Source of the DNA: DYFT01 sp041695085 | GTDB taxonomy: Bacteria > Bacteroidota > Ignavibacteria > UBA10030 | Length of the DNA: 64,000 bases | Assembly: GCA_041695085.1 (NCBI GenBank) | Contig: JBGFRO010000006.1 | Coordinates: 1 to 64,000, forward strand | Reading direction: 5' to 3' | In this document: piece by piece, positions 9,224 through 17,103 of the stretch | Layout of the letters: every line of letters starts with the position of its first letter | How positions within the stretch are numbered: the first letter of the stretch is position 1 | The notes under the pieces: model-generated | What the model saw: only the letters and a program-made list of their open reading frames with translations | What the model was told of the DNA's origin: nothing | Database searches by the model: none | Made by a program: the position numbers and the translations under genes

Positions 9224-9252
9224 TGTAGGTTGGAGTGCCACTCCGACCTACA
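9224..9252. repeat. Intercistronic inverted repeat
   Basis: A near-perfect 14-bp palindrome centred on base 9238 (TGTAGGTTGGAGTG / CACTCCGACCTACA, with one G-U type mismatch) starts four bases after the bacterioferritin stop. No U-run follows on either side, so it is not a typical terminator. It resembles the dispersed hairpin repeats found between genes in many bacteria, and could protect the 3' end of the upstream transcript. Confidence 0.6.
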
Positions 9253-9295
9253 TGATGTTCCTCGAGGTGGCGCAGAATCACATGGAACGGCCAAC

Positions 9296-10462
9296 ATGAA
9301 AGGACGGTATGACGTCATAGTTGTTGGTGCAGGTCCTGCCGGCTCGACTGCGGCCCGATATGCTGCGGCGCGTGGCGCGTCTGTTCTCCTTCTCGAGAAG
9401 GATCGGGATGTAGGGTATCCCGTCCGTTGCGGCGAAGCGGTGAGTCACGAAGGAGTCATCCAATTCATCGAGCCGGATGATCGATGGATTGCTGCGCGGT
9501 GTACGCGGTTTCGACTCATCTCGCCCTCCGGAAAATCGGTCGTCCCGCGCTTAGACGGTCTGGCATACGTGCTGGAGCGGCGTATTTTCGACTACGAGCT
9601 TGCAAAGCTTGCTGTCAAAGAAGGGGCGGAGGTGGTGACGAAAGCGTACGTCTATGACCTCGTGCGGGAGAATGGAAGCGTGAAAGGAGTGAGAGTGATC
9701 ATCAAAGATCGCAAGGTCGAAATCTACGGTAGGGTAGTTATCGGCGCCGACGGTGTGGAAAGTCGCGTTGGGAAATGGGCCGGAATTGATACAACGACAC
9801 ACATCCGGGACATGGAGAGTTGTGCTCAGATGACGCTTTCCGGTATAGAAGTCGAGCAAGATGTTCTGCAATTCTATTTCGGCGAGCACGTGGCTCCCGG
9901 CGGATATCTCTGGGTATTTCCGAAAGGCAGAGACTCCGCCAATGTCGGCATAGGAATCTCCGTTGAGCTGGCAAAGGAGAAGTCGGCTGTTCGTTACCTC
10001 GAAGAATTTGTGCAAGCGGAGTATCCACGTGCAGCAATCTTGACGCGTATCGCCGGCGGTGTGCCGTGTGCCAAAACGTGCGACGAAATCGTCAAGAACA
10101 ATGTCATGCTGGTGGGGGATGCTGCCCATCAGGTCAATCCCGTCTCAGGTGGCGGGATCATCAGCGGAATGATCGGCGGCATGATTGCCGGCCAAGTGGC
10201 CGCGGAGGCGATCGCCTCAAACGATCTCAGACATCTGATGGAATACGAAAAGCGTTGGCACAAGCGTCTTGGATGGCGACACGAGGTATTCTACCGAATC
10301 AAGGAAGCGATCTCCGAGTTTTCTGACGAAATGCTCAATCACATCTGTGAAAGTGGACTAAAGCTTCCGGAGGAGAAACGAACGGTTGGCGGTATCTTCC
10401 GAACGGCTCTCTGGAATCAGCCATCGATGCTGTTCGATGTTGCCAAGGTGTTTGTTTCATAA
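9296..10462 (+). CDS. Geranylgeranyl reductase family FAD-dependent oxidoreductase (copy 1)
   Basis: A 388-residue flavoprotein expected to saturate double bonds of a prenyl chain (archaeal-type lipid, quinone tail or geranylgeranyl diphosphate). It begins with a Rossmann FAD motif (VVGAGPAGSTAARYAA, about 9-24), then GYPVRCGEAVSHEG at about 42-55, the hallmark substrate-pocket motif PGGYLWVFPKG at 201-211, and the second FAD motif LVGDAAHQVNPVSGGGI near 275-291. The ATG at 9296 puts the FAD motif at the normal place; upstream in-frame ATGs lie in the intergenic hairpin region and are unlikely starts. A close paralogue of exactly the same length follows 64 bases downstream. Electrons may come from the ferredoxin encoded at 8397. 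Substrate unknown. Confidence 0.9.
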   Translation: MKGRYDVIVVGAGPAGSTAARYAAARGASVLLLEKDRDVGYPVRCGEAVSHEGVIQFIEPDDRWIAARCTRFRLISPSGKSVVPRLDGLAYVLERRIFDYELAKLAVKEGAEVVTKAYVYDLVRENGSVKGVRVIIKDRKVEIYGRVVIGADGVESRVGKWAGIDTTTHIRDMESCAQMTLSGIEVEQDVLQFYFGEHVAPGGYLWVFPKGRDSANVGIGISVELAKEKSAVRYLEEFVQAEYPRAAILTRIAGGVPCAKTCDEIVKNNVMLVGDAAHQVNPVSGGGIISGMIGGMIAGQVAAEAIASNDLRHLMEYEKRWHKRLGWRHEVFYRIKEAISEFSDEMLNHICESGLKLPEEKRTVGGIFRTALWNQPSMLFDVAKVFVS

Positions 10463-10526
10463 CGCATTGAAGATCCTCTCTCATGACGACCGTACTCATT
10501 GTTCCCCACTATTGTCTGAACGTTCC

Positions 10527-11693
10527 ATGAAGAGTTTCTATGATGTGATTGTGGTGGGCGCGGGTCCCGCAGGCTCAACGGCGGCCCGGTTTGCCGCGGA
10601 GGGAGGTGCATCGGTCTTGATGTTGGAGAAGGATAGGGATGTCGGCTACCCTGTCCGGTGTGGAGAGGCGGTGAGCCACGAGGGGGTGGTTCAATTCATC
10701 GAACCCGATCCTCGATGGATTGCATCAACGGTGACGAGATTTCGGATCGTTGCGCCAGATGGAAGTTCCGTTATTCCTACCCTCGAGGGGATCGGTTACG
10801 TCCTTGAACGTCGGTTGTTCGACTACGAGCTGGCGAAGCTTGCTGTCCGCGCTGGTGCGGAGGTGGTGACGAAAGCTTATGTATACGATCTGTTACGGGA
10901 AGGTGGGAAGGTTGTCGGCGTTTGCGCTCTCGTGAAAGATCGAACAGTGGAGATTCGCGGCAAGATTATCATTGGTGCTGATGGCGTGGAGAGCCGCCTC
11001 GGGAAATGGGCCGGTATCGATACCACCTGCCACATACGTGACATGGAGAGTTGCGCACAATTGACTTTGTCAGGAGTCGATGTGGAGCCGGATGTGCTCG
11101 ATTTCTACTTCGGAGATCTTGTTGCACCGGGTGGATATCTCTGGGTGTTCCCCAAAGGGTCAAACATCGCGAACGTTGGTATCGGAATGAGCGTCGAATG
11201 CGCGAAGGAGAAATCTGCGGTCAAATATCTTGAGGAGTTTATAAGTCGTCGTTTCCCGACCGCGGCGATCCTGACGCGCATTGCGGGTGGAGTGCCCTGC
11301 GCCAAGACGTGTGATGAGATCGTAAAGGGAAATGTCATGCTGGTCGGGGATGCAGCGCATCAGGTTAATCCCGTCTCCGGCGGTGGTATTATCAGTGGAA
11401 TGATCGGTGGTATGATAGCAGGACAAGTTGCTGCCGAGTCGCTTGCCAAAGGCGAACCCGCTCACTTGAAGGAGTATGAAGAACGATGGCATAAGCGCCT
11501 CGGATGGCGGCATGAGGTCTTCTACCACCTCAAAGAGGCGATCTCACAGCTTTCGGATGAGACGCTCAACCACATGGTCGACCGCACCTCGAAGCTGCCT
11601 CCACAGAAACGAACCCTTGGCGCTCTGTTCCGCAATGCGCTTTGGAATCAACCCTCCATGCTTCTCAAGGTTGCACGAGTTTTTGTGTCCTGA
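10527..11693 (+). CDS. Geranylgeranyl reductase family FAD-dependent oxidoreductase (copy 2)
   Basis: Also 388 residues and, by eye, about three quarters identical to copy 1, with the motifs at the same positions (VVGAGPAGSTAARFAA, GYPVRCGEAVSHEG, PGGYLWVFPKG at 201-211, LVGDAAHQVNPVSGGGI). I take the ATG at 10527, which makes the proteins collinear from residue 1. Differences cluster in the part after the first FAD motif (about residues 63-80), in 140-150 and near the C-terminus, so the two could differ in substrate or in the order of double-bond reduction. No strong ribosome binding site is visible. The tandem arrangement indicates an old local duplication retained under selection, since neither copy shows frameshifts. 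Confidence 0.9.
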   Translation: MKSFYDVIVVGAGPAGSTAARFAAEGGASVLMLEKDRDVGYPVRCGEAVSHEGVVQFIEPDPRWIASTVTRFRIVAPDGSSVIPTLEGIGYVLERRLFDYELAKLAVRAGAEVVTKAYVYDLLREGGKVVGVCALVKDRTVEIRGKIIIGADGVESRLGKWAGIDTTCHIRDMESCAQLTLSGVDVEPDVLDFYFGDLVAPGGYLWVFPKGSNIANVGIGMSVECAKEKSAVKYLEEFISRRFPTAAILTRIAGGVPCAKTCDEIVKGNVMLVGDAAHQVNPVSGGGIISGMIGGMIAGQVAAESLAKGEPAHLKEYEERWHKRLGWRHEVFYHLKEAISQLSDETLNHMVDRTSKLPPQKRTLGALFRNALWNQPSMLLKVARVFVS

Positions 11694-11737
11694 ACATTCC
11701 TTCCCCCTCCCTTCTGGCTTCACCGCTTGACCGTTTC

Positions 11738-11766
11738 TTGCACCTCTCTTCACGTTGACGTATATT
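11738..11766 (+). promoter_or_regulatory. Candidate promoter for the GT9 gene
   Basis: TTGCAC (11738-11743), a 17-bp spacer and TATATT (11761-11766), about 27 bases before the GTG start of the glycosyltransferase. Confidence 0.5.
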
Positions 11767-11792
11767 GACAACCGCCGAACATTAAAACCGTA

Positions 11793-12851
11793 GTGAAAGA
11801 GGAGTACGTCCGTCATATTCTGGTCGTTCGCACCGATCGCATCGGCGATGTCCTTCTTTCCCTCCCGATGATCGGGGTGCTCCACGCTACGTTCCCCACC
11901 GCACGTCTCTCCATGCTTCTCCGTGAATACACGCGTGAGCTTGCCGAGGGAGTGGAAGGGCTTGACAACATCCTTACATACGATAGGAGCGGTGCGGAGA
12001 AGCCTTTTTTTGAAATGTTGCGGGAGCTACGACGAGAACGGATCGATTTGGTCATCGTATCGTACCCGACGTTTCGGCTTGCACTCCTGATGTTGTTCGC
12101 GGGTATCCCGATACGCGTGGGGACAGGCTACCGTTGGTACTCGTTTCTCTTTAACAGACGAATTTTCGAGCATCGAAAGACAGCAGAGAAACACGAGCTC
12201 GAGTATAATCTCTCTCTGCTCCGGGTGCTTGGATGCAGGATTCCGAGCGATCCGCAGATTCCTCTCAGACTTTTCCCAAGCGACGAAGAACGGGCGGCGG
12301 AGATTTGGAATAACCTGGGGCTCAAGGAGGGAGAAACGGTTGTGGTGTTGCATCCCGGCAGTGGCGGGTCTGCGAGGGATTGGCCGGTGCATCGCTTTGG
12401 TGAGCTGGCGAGGGTATTAGCACAGGATGATTGTCGGGTTCTCGTCACGGGAGTGAAGCGTGAAGAAGCTCTGGTCAAACGCGTGGTAGAAGCAGCCAAT
12501 GGGGTTGCGCAGCCGCTTATCGGCACGACGAAGCTACGAACATTGGCCGCTTTTCTCCGGCGATGCAGTCTGTTCGTCGCGAATTCGACCGGTCCGCTCC
12601 ACATCGCTGCGGCGGTTGGAGTGCCGGTCATCGGACTCTATCCGCCGATTCGAGCATGCAGTCCCGAGCGGTGGGGACCGTGGACGAAGCGGAAAGAGGT
12701 GATCGTGGCAGACGCTGATACGTGTCCCCGTTGTCACGGCGGACCATGTCGGGGAAACGACTGTATGGAACAAATAACTGTGGAGCGGGTTCACCAGGCG
12801 GCAAGGCGGCTGTTAGGACGCCACGAGCGCATTTCGTCACGTGTACAATGA
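11793..12851 (+). CDS. Glycosyltransferase family 9 (ADP-heptose:LPS heptosyltransferase-like)
   Basis: A 352-residue GT-B enzyme of the WaaF/WaaC family, which adds heptose to the lipopolysaccharide core on the cytoplasmic face of the inner membrane. The start HILVVRTDRIGDVLLSLPM is the family's N-terminal signature, and the nucleotide-sugar half contains VVLHPGSGGSARDWP, FVANSTGPLHIAAAVGVPVIGLYPP and the late Cys-rich CPRCHGGPCRGNDCM typical of heptosyltransferase-like proteins. The GTG at 11793 is the only start consistent with the signature; a ribosome binding site is not obvious and the candidate promoter is close, so the leader is short. The stop overlaps the start of the next gene (ATGA). 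Confidence 0.9.
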   Translation: MKEEYVRHILVVRTDRIGDVLLSLPMIGVLHATFPTARLSMLLREYTRELAEGVEGLDNILTYDRSGAEKPFFEMLRELRRERIDLVIVSYPTFRLALLMLFAGIPIRVGTGYRWYSFLFNRRIFEHRKTAEKHELEYNLSLLRVLGCRIPSDPQIPLRLFPSDEERAAEIWNNLGLKEGETVVVLHPGSGGSARDWPVHRFGELARVLAQDDCRVLVTGVKREEALVKRVVEAANGVAQPLIGTTKLRTLAAFLRRCSLFVANSTGPLHIAAAVGVPVIGLYPPIRACSPERWGPWTKRKEVIVADADTCPRCHGGPCRGNDCMEQITVERVHQAARRLLGRHERISSRVQ

Positions 12852-13681
12852 AGCGGTTACTACTGAGCGTCGTTGCTTTGCTGTTCCTGACGGGGACGAA
12901 CTTTGCACAGGACTCGTTGGCGTTACGCGAACGCAGACTGAATAATCCAAACGCGTCCGTTGCAAGAGTGTTGCGCACACATCCTCAAACAGCATTCGAT
13001 GTGGGAGAACGGCTGGTGTTCGATGTCGGCTATGCATTCATTACTGCCGGTGAAGCAGTGATGTCCATCCCAAGAACCGACACGGCGTTCGGGCGTGTCT
13101 GTTATCAGGTCGTGTTCACGGTAAATTCCACCCCCTCGTTTTCATGGATCTATAAGGTCGAAGATCGCTACGAGACGATCCTGGACAAAGAGGGGATTTT
13201 TCCCTGGCGGTTTTCGCAACGGTTGCGCGAAGGGAAGTTCCGCCGGGATTACGATGCTACATTCGATCAGTACAACAATGTCGCTATCACGGAAAAGGGG
13301 AGGTTCCCCATCCCACCGTACGTGCACGATGTTGTCTCCGCATTCTACTATGTGAGGACACTGGATTTCTCGAGATCGCGCCCGGGTGAAAAGATTCGCC
13401 TCTATAATTTCTTCAAAGACACCACACACACCCTCGACGTCAAGTTTCTCGGTCGGCAAGAGGTCAAAGTGGAGGCAGGAACGTTTCGGTGCATCATCGT
13501 CGAGCCTCTTATCAAAGAGGGGGGGCTGTTTAAGAGCGAAGGACGCGTCTTGATCTGGTTGACGGACGACGAACGGAAAGTTCCGGTGAAAGTCAGCACG
13601 AAGGTGGTCATCGGATCCATCGATGCGGAGCTGCGTGAATATCACGGACTCGCGGGCCCGCTGCGTGCGAAGATCAAATAA
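12848..13681 (+). CDS. DUF3108 domain-containing exported protein
   Basis: A 277-residue protein with a clear signal peptide (MKRLLLSVVALLFLTGTNFAQ). The mature part has the beta-rich DUF3108 pattern: FDVGERLVFDVGYAFITAGEA at the N-terminus, a VEDRYETILDKEGIFPWRFSQ stretch, and a C-terminal IWLTDDERKVPVKVSTKVVIGSIDAEL. Family members are periplasmic or outer-membrane associated in Bacteroidota and proteobacteria and have no fixed biochemical function. Translation is coupled to the GT9 gene by an ATGA overlap, so a role at the cell envelope is likely. Confidence 0.85.
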   Translation: MKRLLLSVVALLFLTGTNFAQDSLALRERRLNNPNASVARVLRTHPQTAFDVGERLVFDVGYAFITAGEAVMSIPRTDTAFGRVCYQVVFTVNSTPSFSWIYKVEDRYETILDKEGIFPWRFSQRLREGKFRRDYDATFDQYNNVAITEKGRFPIPPYVHDVVSAFYYVRTLDFSRSRPGEKIRLYNFFKDTTHTLDVKFLGRQEVKVEAGTFRCIIVEPLIKEGGLFKSEGRVLIWLTDDERKVPVKVSTKVVIGSIDAELREYHGLAGPLRAKIK

Positions 13682-13688
13682 GGATCAT

Positions 13689-14648
13689 ATGTCAAAGTAC
13701 AAACAGATCGACCTATCGGGCATTAAGACGATCTCGATCAAGACGCGTAAGAGCAAAGTATCGCAACGCGAGTTTGCAACCGCCATCGATCCCAAGAAAG
13801 CGAGCGTCTCGGAGTTTCTCCAGTCCCTCCCCCGTCTACTGATGGCGGAAGAACTTCGGAAGCTCGCCCTAGATGTGGTGAAGGCCCGCCAGAAGAACAA
13901 ACCTGTCATTTTGATGATGGGTGCTCATGTCATCAAGGTTGGGTTATCACCGATCATCATCGATCTGATCAAGCGCAAGATTGTAACGCATGTTGCGATG
14001 AATAGTGCGGCAGCCATTCACGACGTCGAAACCGCAATGTGGGGACGCACCTCCGAAGACGTGGCGGTCAACATTCTTAACGGAAAATTTGGTATGGCGC
14101 GGGAGACGGGGGAATTTATCAACAAGGCCCTTGTAAAGGCCTTCGCAGAGAGCTCAGATGGCTATGGCGAGGCACTCGCAAAGAAAATCCTCGCGTTGAT
14201 GGGGAAGTATCGTGCACTCAGTATCCTCGCAACCTGCTATCTTGAAGGTATTCCCGCTACCGTGCATGCAGCGATTGGGACCGACATCGTTCATCAACAA
14301 CCCACAATGGATGGGGCAGCGACGGGGGAGATGACCTTCCGCGATTTCAAAATTCTCGCTCATTCTGTGAAGGAAATGAAAGGAGCGGGGGTGACGCTGA
14401 ACATTGGCTCGGCGGTAATTCTGCCCGAGGTCTTCCTCAAGGCCCTCACCGTCGCGCGAAACCTTGGACACAACGTGCAAGGATTTTCCACCGCAAATTT
14501 CGATATGATACGCCAATATCGTCCACAAATGAATGTCGTCGAACGCCCCACGCAGCCGCACGGTCGCGGCTATAACTTCATCGGACACCATGAGCTGATG
14601 ATTCCCCTGTTCGCTGCGATGGTCAAGTTGCACTACTCGAAAGCATAG
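13689..14648 (+). CDS. Deoxyhypusine-synthase-like protein
   Basis: A 319-residue protein that resembles deoxyhypusine synthase in fold-defining segments: MMGAHVIKVGLSPIIIDLIKRK (compare the NAD-binding region of DHS) and TDIVHQQPTMDGAATG (compare the GTDIVH region). The C-terminal DHS signature that carries the catalytic Lys (GSDSGA...SWGK) is not recognisable here; instead there is FSTANFDMIRQYRPQMN and a His-rich PHGRGYNFIGHH. Bacteria lack eIF5A, and bacterial DHS-like proteins have been recruited for other NAD-dependent aminobutyl or related reactions, so I would not assign hypusine synthesis. The start at 13689 has AAGGA just upstream and is seven bases after the DUF3108 stop. Confidence 0.6.
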   Translation: MSKYKQIDLSGIKTISIKTRKSKVSQREFATAIDPKKASVSEFLQSLPRLLMAEELRKLALDVVKARQKNKPVILMMGAHVIKVGLSPIIIDLIKRKIVTHVAMNSAAAIHDVETAMWGRTSEDVAVNILNGKFGMARETGEFINKALVKAFAESSDGYGEALAKKILALMGKYRALSILATCYLEGIPATVHAAIGTDIVHQQPTMDGAATGEMTFRDFKILAHSVKEMKGAGVTLNIGSAVILPEVFLKALTVARNLGHNVQGFSTANFDMIRQYRPQMNVVERPTQPHGRGYNFIGHHELMIPLFAAMVKLHYSKA

Positions 14649-14652
14649 TGGA

Positions 14653-15603
14653 ATGTCCGATCCCCACTCAAACTTTCCGCATCAGCCTTCTCCCGTTCCG
14701 GAAGAGCATGTCGAATCCGGGTCGTTTCTGGAACGGTACAACATACCTCCACTCTTCTTTCTTGTGGCATCTTTGGCAGTAATATTCATCCTCTATCAGC
14801 TTGTCGGCGGGACAATTACCGTACTTGTCGCGGGGTCCAACGTGACGCGCGAAAACGTGATGCTTCATCGAGTGTTGACACTCACGGGTCAAGTGATCTT
14901 CATCTTGGTGCCGACGCTTGTGTTCGCCCGCTTGATGACTTCACGTCTTACCGTCGTGTTTCCATGGAGAATGCCACGCACGGGAGAGACGATCTTTGCG
15001 GTGCTCAGTCTGCTTTTTCTGCAACAGCTGGCTCAAACGTATCTTTTCTTCCAAGACCGTTTGCCGGTACCCGACGAGCTCAGTCGGTTGCTCGCCCCGT
15101 TTCGCGAGATGATTGAGCAGATGGTGCGCATGCTGGTGACAGCTGAGTCTGTGCCCGAACTTGCATTCGTCGTGTTGGTTGTTGCGGTCGTTCCGGCTGT
15201 AACGGAGGAGATGTTGTTTCGAGGACTCATCCAGTCCGGTTTCGAACGTATCTTCTCCCCCGCACGAGCCGCTATTGTCTCCGGCGTGATATTTGGAGCA
15301 TTTCACTTCAATCCGTTTGCGATCGTTCCTTTGATGGCCCTTGGCGCATTCTTCGGTCTTCTTCGGATGCGATCGCAGAGCATCGTTCTCCCAATGACAG
15401 CCCATTTTCTGAACAATGTCCTCGCGGTTATTGTCGCCCACTTCAAGATGGATGAGGAGTTGGTGTTGAGTGGCACGCGCGCAGTCGATGCACACCTTCC
15501 GGTCATTTTTTCACAACTCGCCCTGTTTCTTGTGCTCTTTCTTCTCTCCTTTTCGCTCTACTGGCGAGTGACCGCGCGTCTTGATCAACCAAAAGAAGGG
15601 TGA
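14653..15603 (+). CDS. CPBP family intramembrane glutamic protease
   Basis: A 316-residue polytopic membrane protein with about seven hydrophobic segments. The CPBP (Rce1/Abi) catalytic motifs are all present: EEMLFRG (the Glu-Glu pair and Arg), FGAFHFNPFAIV (first catalytic His region) and LPMTAHFLNNVLAV (second His/Asn). Rce1-type enzymes cleave CAAX-like or other membrane-adjacent substrates; bacterial substrates are mostly unknown. The start is four bases after the DHS-like stop, so these genes are probably cotranscribed. Confidence 0.9.
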   Translation: MSDPHSNFPHQPSPVPEEHVESGSFLERYNIPPLFFLVASLAVIFILYQLVGGTITVLVAGSNVTRENVMLHRVLTLTGQVIFILVPTLVFARLMTSRLTVVFPWRMPRTGETIFAVLSLLFLQQLAQTYLFFQDRLPVPDELSRLLAPFREMIEQMVRMLVTAESVPELAFVVLVVAVVPAVTEEMLFRGLIQSGFERIFSPARAAIVSGVIFGAFHFNPFAIVPLMALGAFFGLLRMRSQSIVLPMTAHFLNNVLAVIVAHFKMDEELVLSGTRAVDAHLPVIFSQLALFLVLFLLSFSLYWRVTARLDQPKEG

Positions 15604-15604
15604 A

Positions 15605-16099
15605 ATGAATCGTTGTCACCATTGCGGCTCGACTCTGCACCCCGAGCTTCCTGCCTGCCATTACTGTGGCGCGACGCAGAATGCGGAACTTGGTCGCGTT
15701 CAAGGAGAATGCGAACTGCATAACGGCATCGCTGCCAAGGCGCTCTGTGTTGTGTGCGCGCGACCGCTGTGCGGAGATTGCGCCGTGATGGAGTGCGGCA
15801 AGTTCTTTTGTGACGATCGTGACCATCGACAGGTGGACAAAGAGATGATTCCCCTGATGTGGTGCGAATCTGAATTCGAAGTCGATCTCATTCTCCGCAA
15901 CCTTCAATCTCATCAGTTCCCCGTACGGTGGTTTTCTCCAAGTCACCACGTCGAGAACTTCTGGCAACGCGTCCGTATGCCCATTGCCTTATGGATTGCG
16001 AAGGATCGGCGAAGCGAGGCGGAGAGAGTGCTGGCGGGGTTGGGATTGCTTGAAGCATCGAACGACCGTAAACACCTTGCCGGAGATTCTTCTCTATGA
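15605..16099 (+). CDS. Zinc-finger protein with C-terminal DUF2007 domain
   Basis: A 164-residue soluble protein. The N-terminus has a zinc ribbon (CHHCGSTLHPELPACHYCG) and then a B-box-like cysteine/histidine cluster (CELH, CVVCARPLCGDC, GKFFCDDRDH). The C-terminal 65 residues (MWCESEFEVDLILRNLQSHQ ... SEAERVLAGLG) match the DUF2007 'putative signal transducing' fold, a ferredoxin-like domain of unknown role. I start at the ATG at 15605, right after the CPBP stop. The stop overlaps cdsA by ATGA. Function unknown. Confidence 0.8.
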   Translation: MNRCHHCGSTLHPELPACHYCGATQNAELGRVQGECELHNGIAAKALCVVCARPLCGDCAVMECGKFFCDDRDHRQVDKEMIPLMWCESEFEVDLILRNLQSHQFPVRWFSPSHHVENFWQRVRMPIALWIAKDRRSEAERVLAGLGLLEASNDRKHLAGDSSL

Positions 16100-17046
16100 A
16101 TGCCGCCTTTCAAAATCTCGCCCGTCGCGTCGGCGTCGCCGCAGTGGCCATTCCACTTATTCTCCTTGCGGCTCTGGCGGGGGGGTATTGGTTCTTTGTC
16201 TTCGTGGCGCTGATCTCGGGATTTTCTCTCTTTGAATTCTATCGACTGACGGAAACGAAAGGGGCATTTCCGTTAAAGTCTCTTGGACTCTTCTTTGGAT
16301 TCGTGATCAACGCGGCGTTCGTGTATGAACGGGTGCAGGTTGAACTCTATAAATTCTTTGCGGATCGCGGCATCCACCTCGCTCTGTTTTCTCAGCTCCA
16401 GTTCTTGCTCTTTGCTCTGCTCGTTTTTCTCCTCTCCACGTTGCTTGTAGAGTTGTTCCGTTCAAAAGGGTCGCCGGCATTGAATGTCGGTACGACGATC
16501 GCTGGCGTGATGATCGTCTCCCTTTTTTTCGGGACGCTGATTGCGACGAGGGAGCTGTTTCCCTATGGTTTTCCGGTGTACAAGTTCTTTGAGACGGCTT
16601 TCGTAAACGACGTGCAGTTAGGGACGATCCAACGGTGGGGTGGACTGACGATTGCTTCGCTTTTTGCTACTATTTGGATCTGCGATACAGCTGCGTACTT
16701 CGCTGGGGTCCGCTTTGGACGCCGGAAATTGTTCGAGCGCGTCAGTCCGAAAAAAACATGGGAAGGGGCGTTCGCAGGATTTCTTGCAGCCGTCGCCTCG
16801 ATGATCGCTGCACGCGCTCTGTTTCTTGAGTATCTCCAACTGCACGATGCTCTTCTCCTCGGATCGTTCGTCGGGCTTTTTGGTCAACTCGGAGATCTCA
16901 TTGAATCACGATTCAAGCGTGACGCCGGTGTGAAGGATTCATCCGGCTTCATTCCGGGACACGGCGGCGTCTACGACCGATTCGACAGTCTGGTATTTGT
17001 TTCACCGATTGTGTATCTTTACATGGACTTTGTAGTGCTTTCCTAA
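16096..17046 (+). CDS. cdsA: Phosphatidate cytidylyltransferase
   Basis: A 316-residue integral membrane enzyme that makes CDP-diacylglycerol from phosphatidic acid and CTP, the branch point for phospholipids. It has about eight membrane segments and the full C-terminal signature SRFKRDAGVKDSS and PGHGGVYDRFDSLVF with the metal-binding Asp residues. Length is normal. Archaeal-lipid pathways use a related CDP-archaeol synthase (CarS); this protein carries the bacterial CdsA signature, so I assign ordinary CdsA, though acceptance of isoprenoid substrates cannot be excluded. It overlaps the DUF2007 gene by four bases. Confidence 0.95.
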   Translation: MNAAFQNLARRVGVAAVAIPLILLAALAGGYWFFVFVALISGFSLFEFYRLTETKGAFPLKSLGLFFGFVINAAFVYERVQVELYKFFADRGIHLALFSQLQFLLFALLVFLLSTLLVELFRSKGSPALNVGTTIAGVMIVSLFFGTLIATRELFPYGFPVYKFFETAFVNDVQLGTIQRWGGLTIASLFATIWICDTAAYFAGVRFGRRKLFERVSPKKTWEGAFAGFLAAVASMIAARALFLEYLQLHDALLLGSFVGLFGQLGDLIESRFKRDAGVKDSSGFIPGHGGVYDRFDSLVFVSPIVYLYMDFVVLS

Positions 17047-17103
17047 ATACATTAAAGTCTTCAAGTTATCTCCCATTCTTATCAGTGCTGAGATATCGGT
17101 ACC

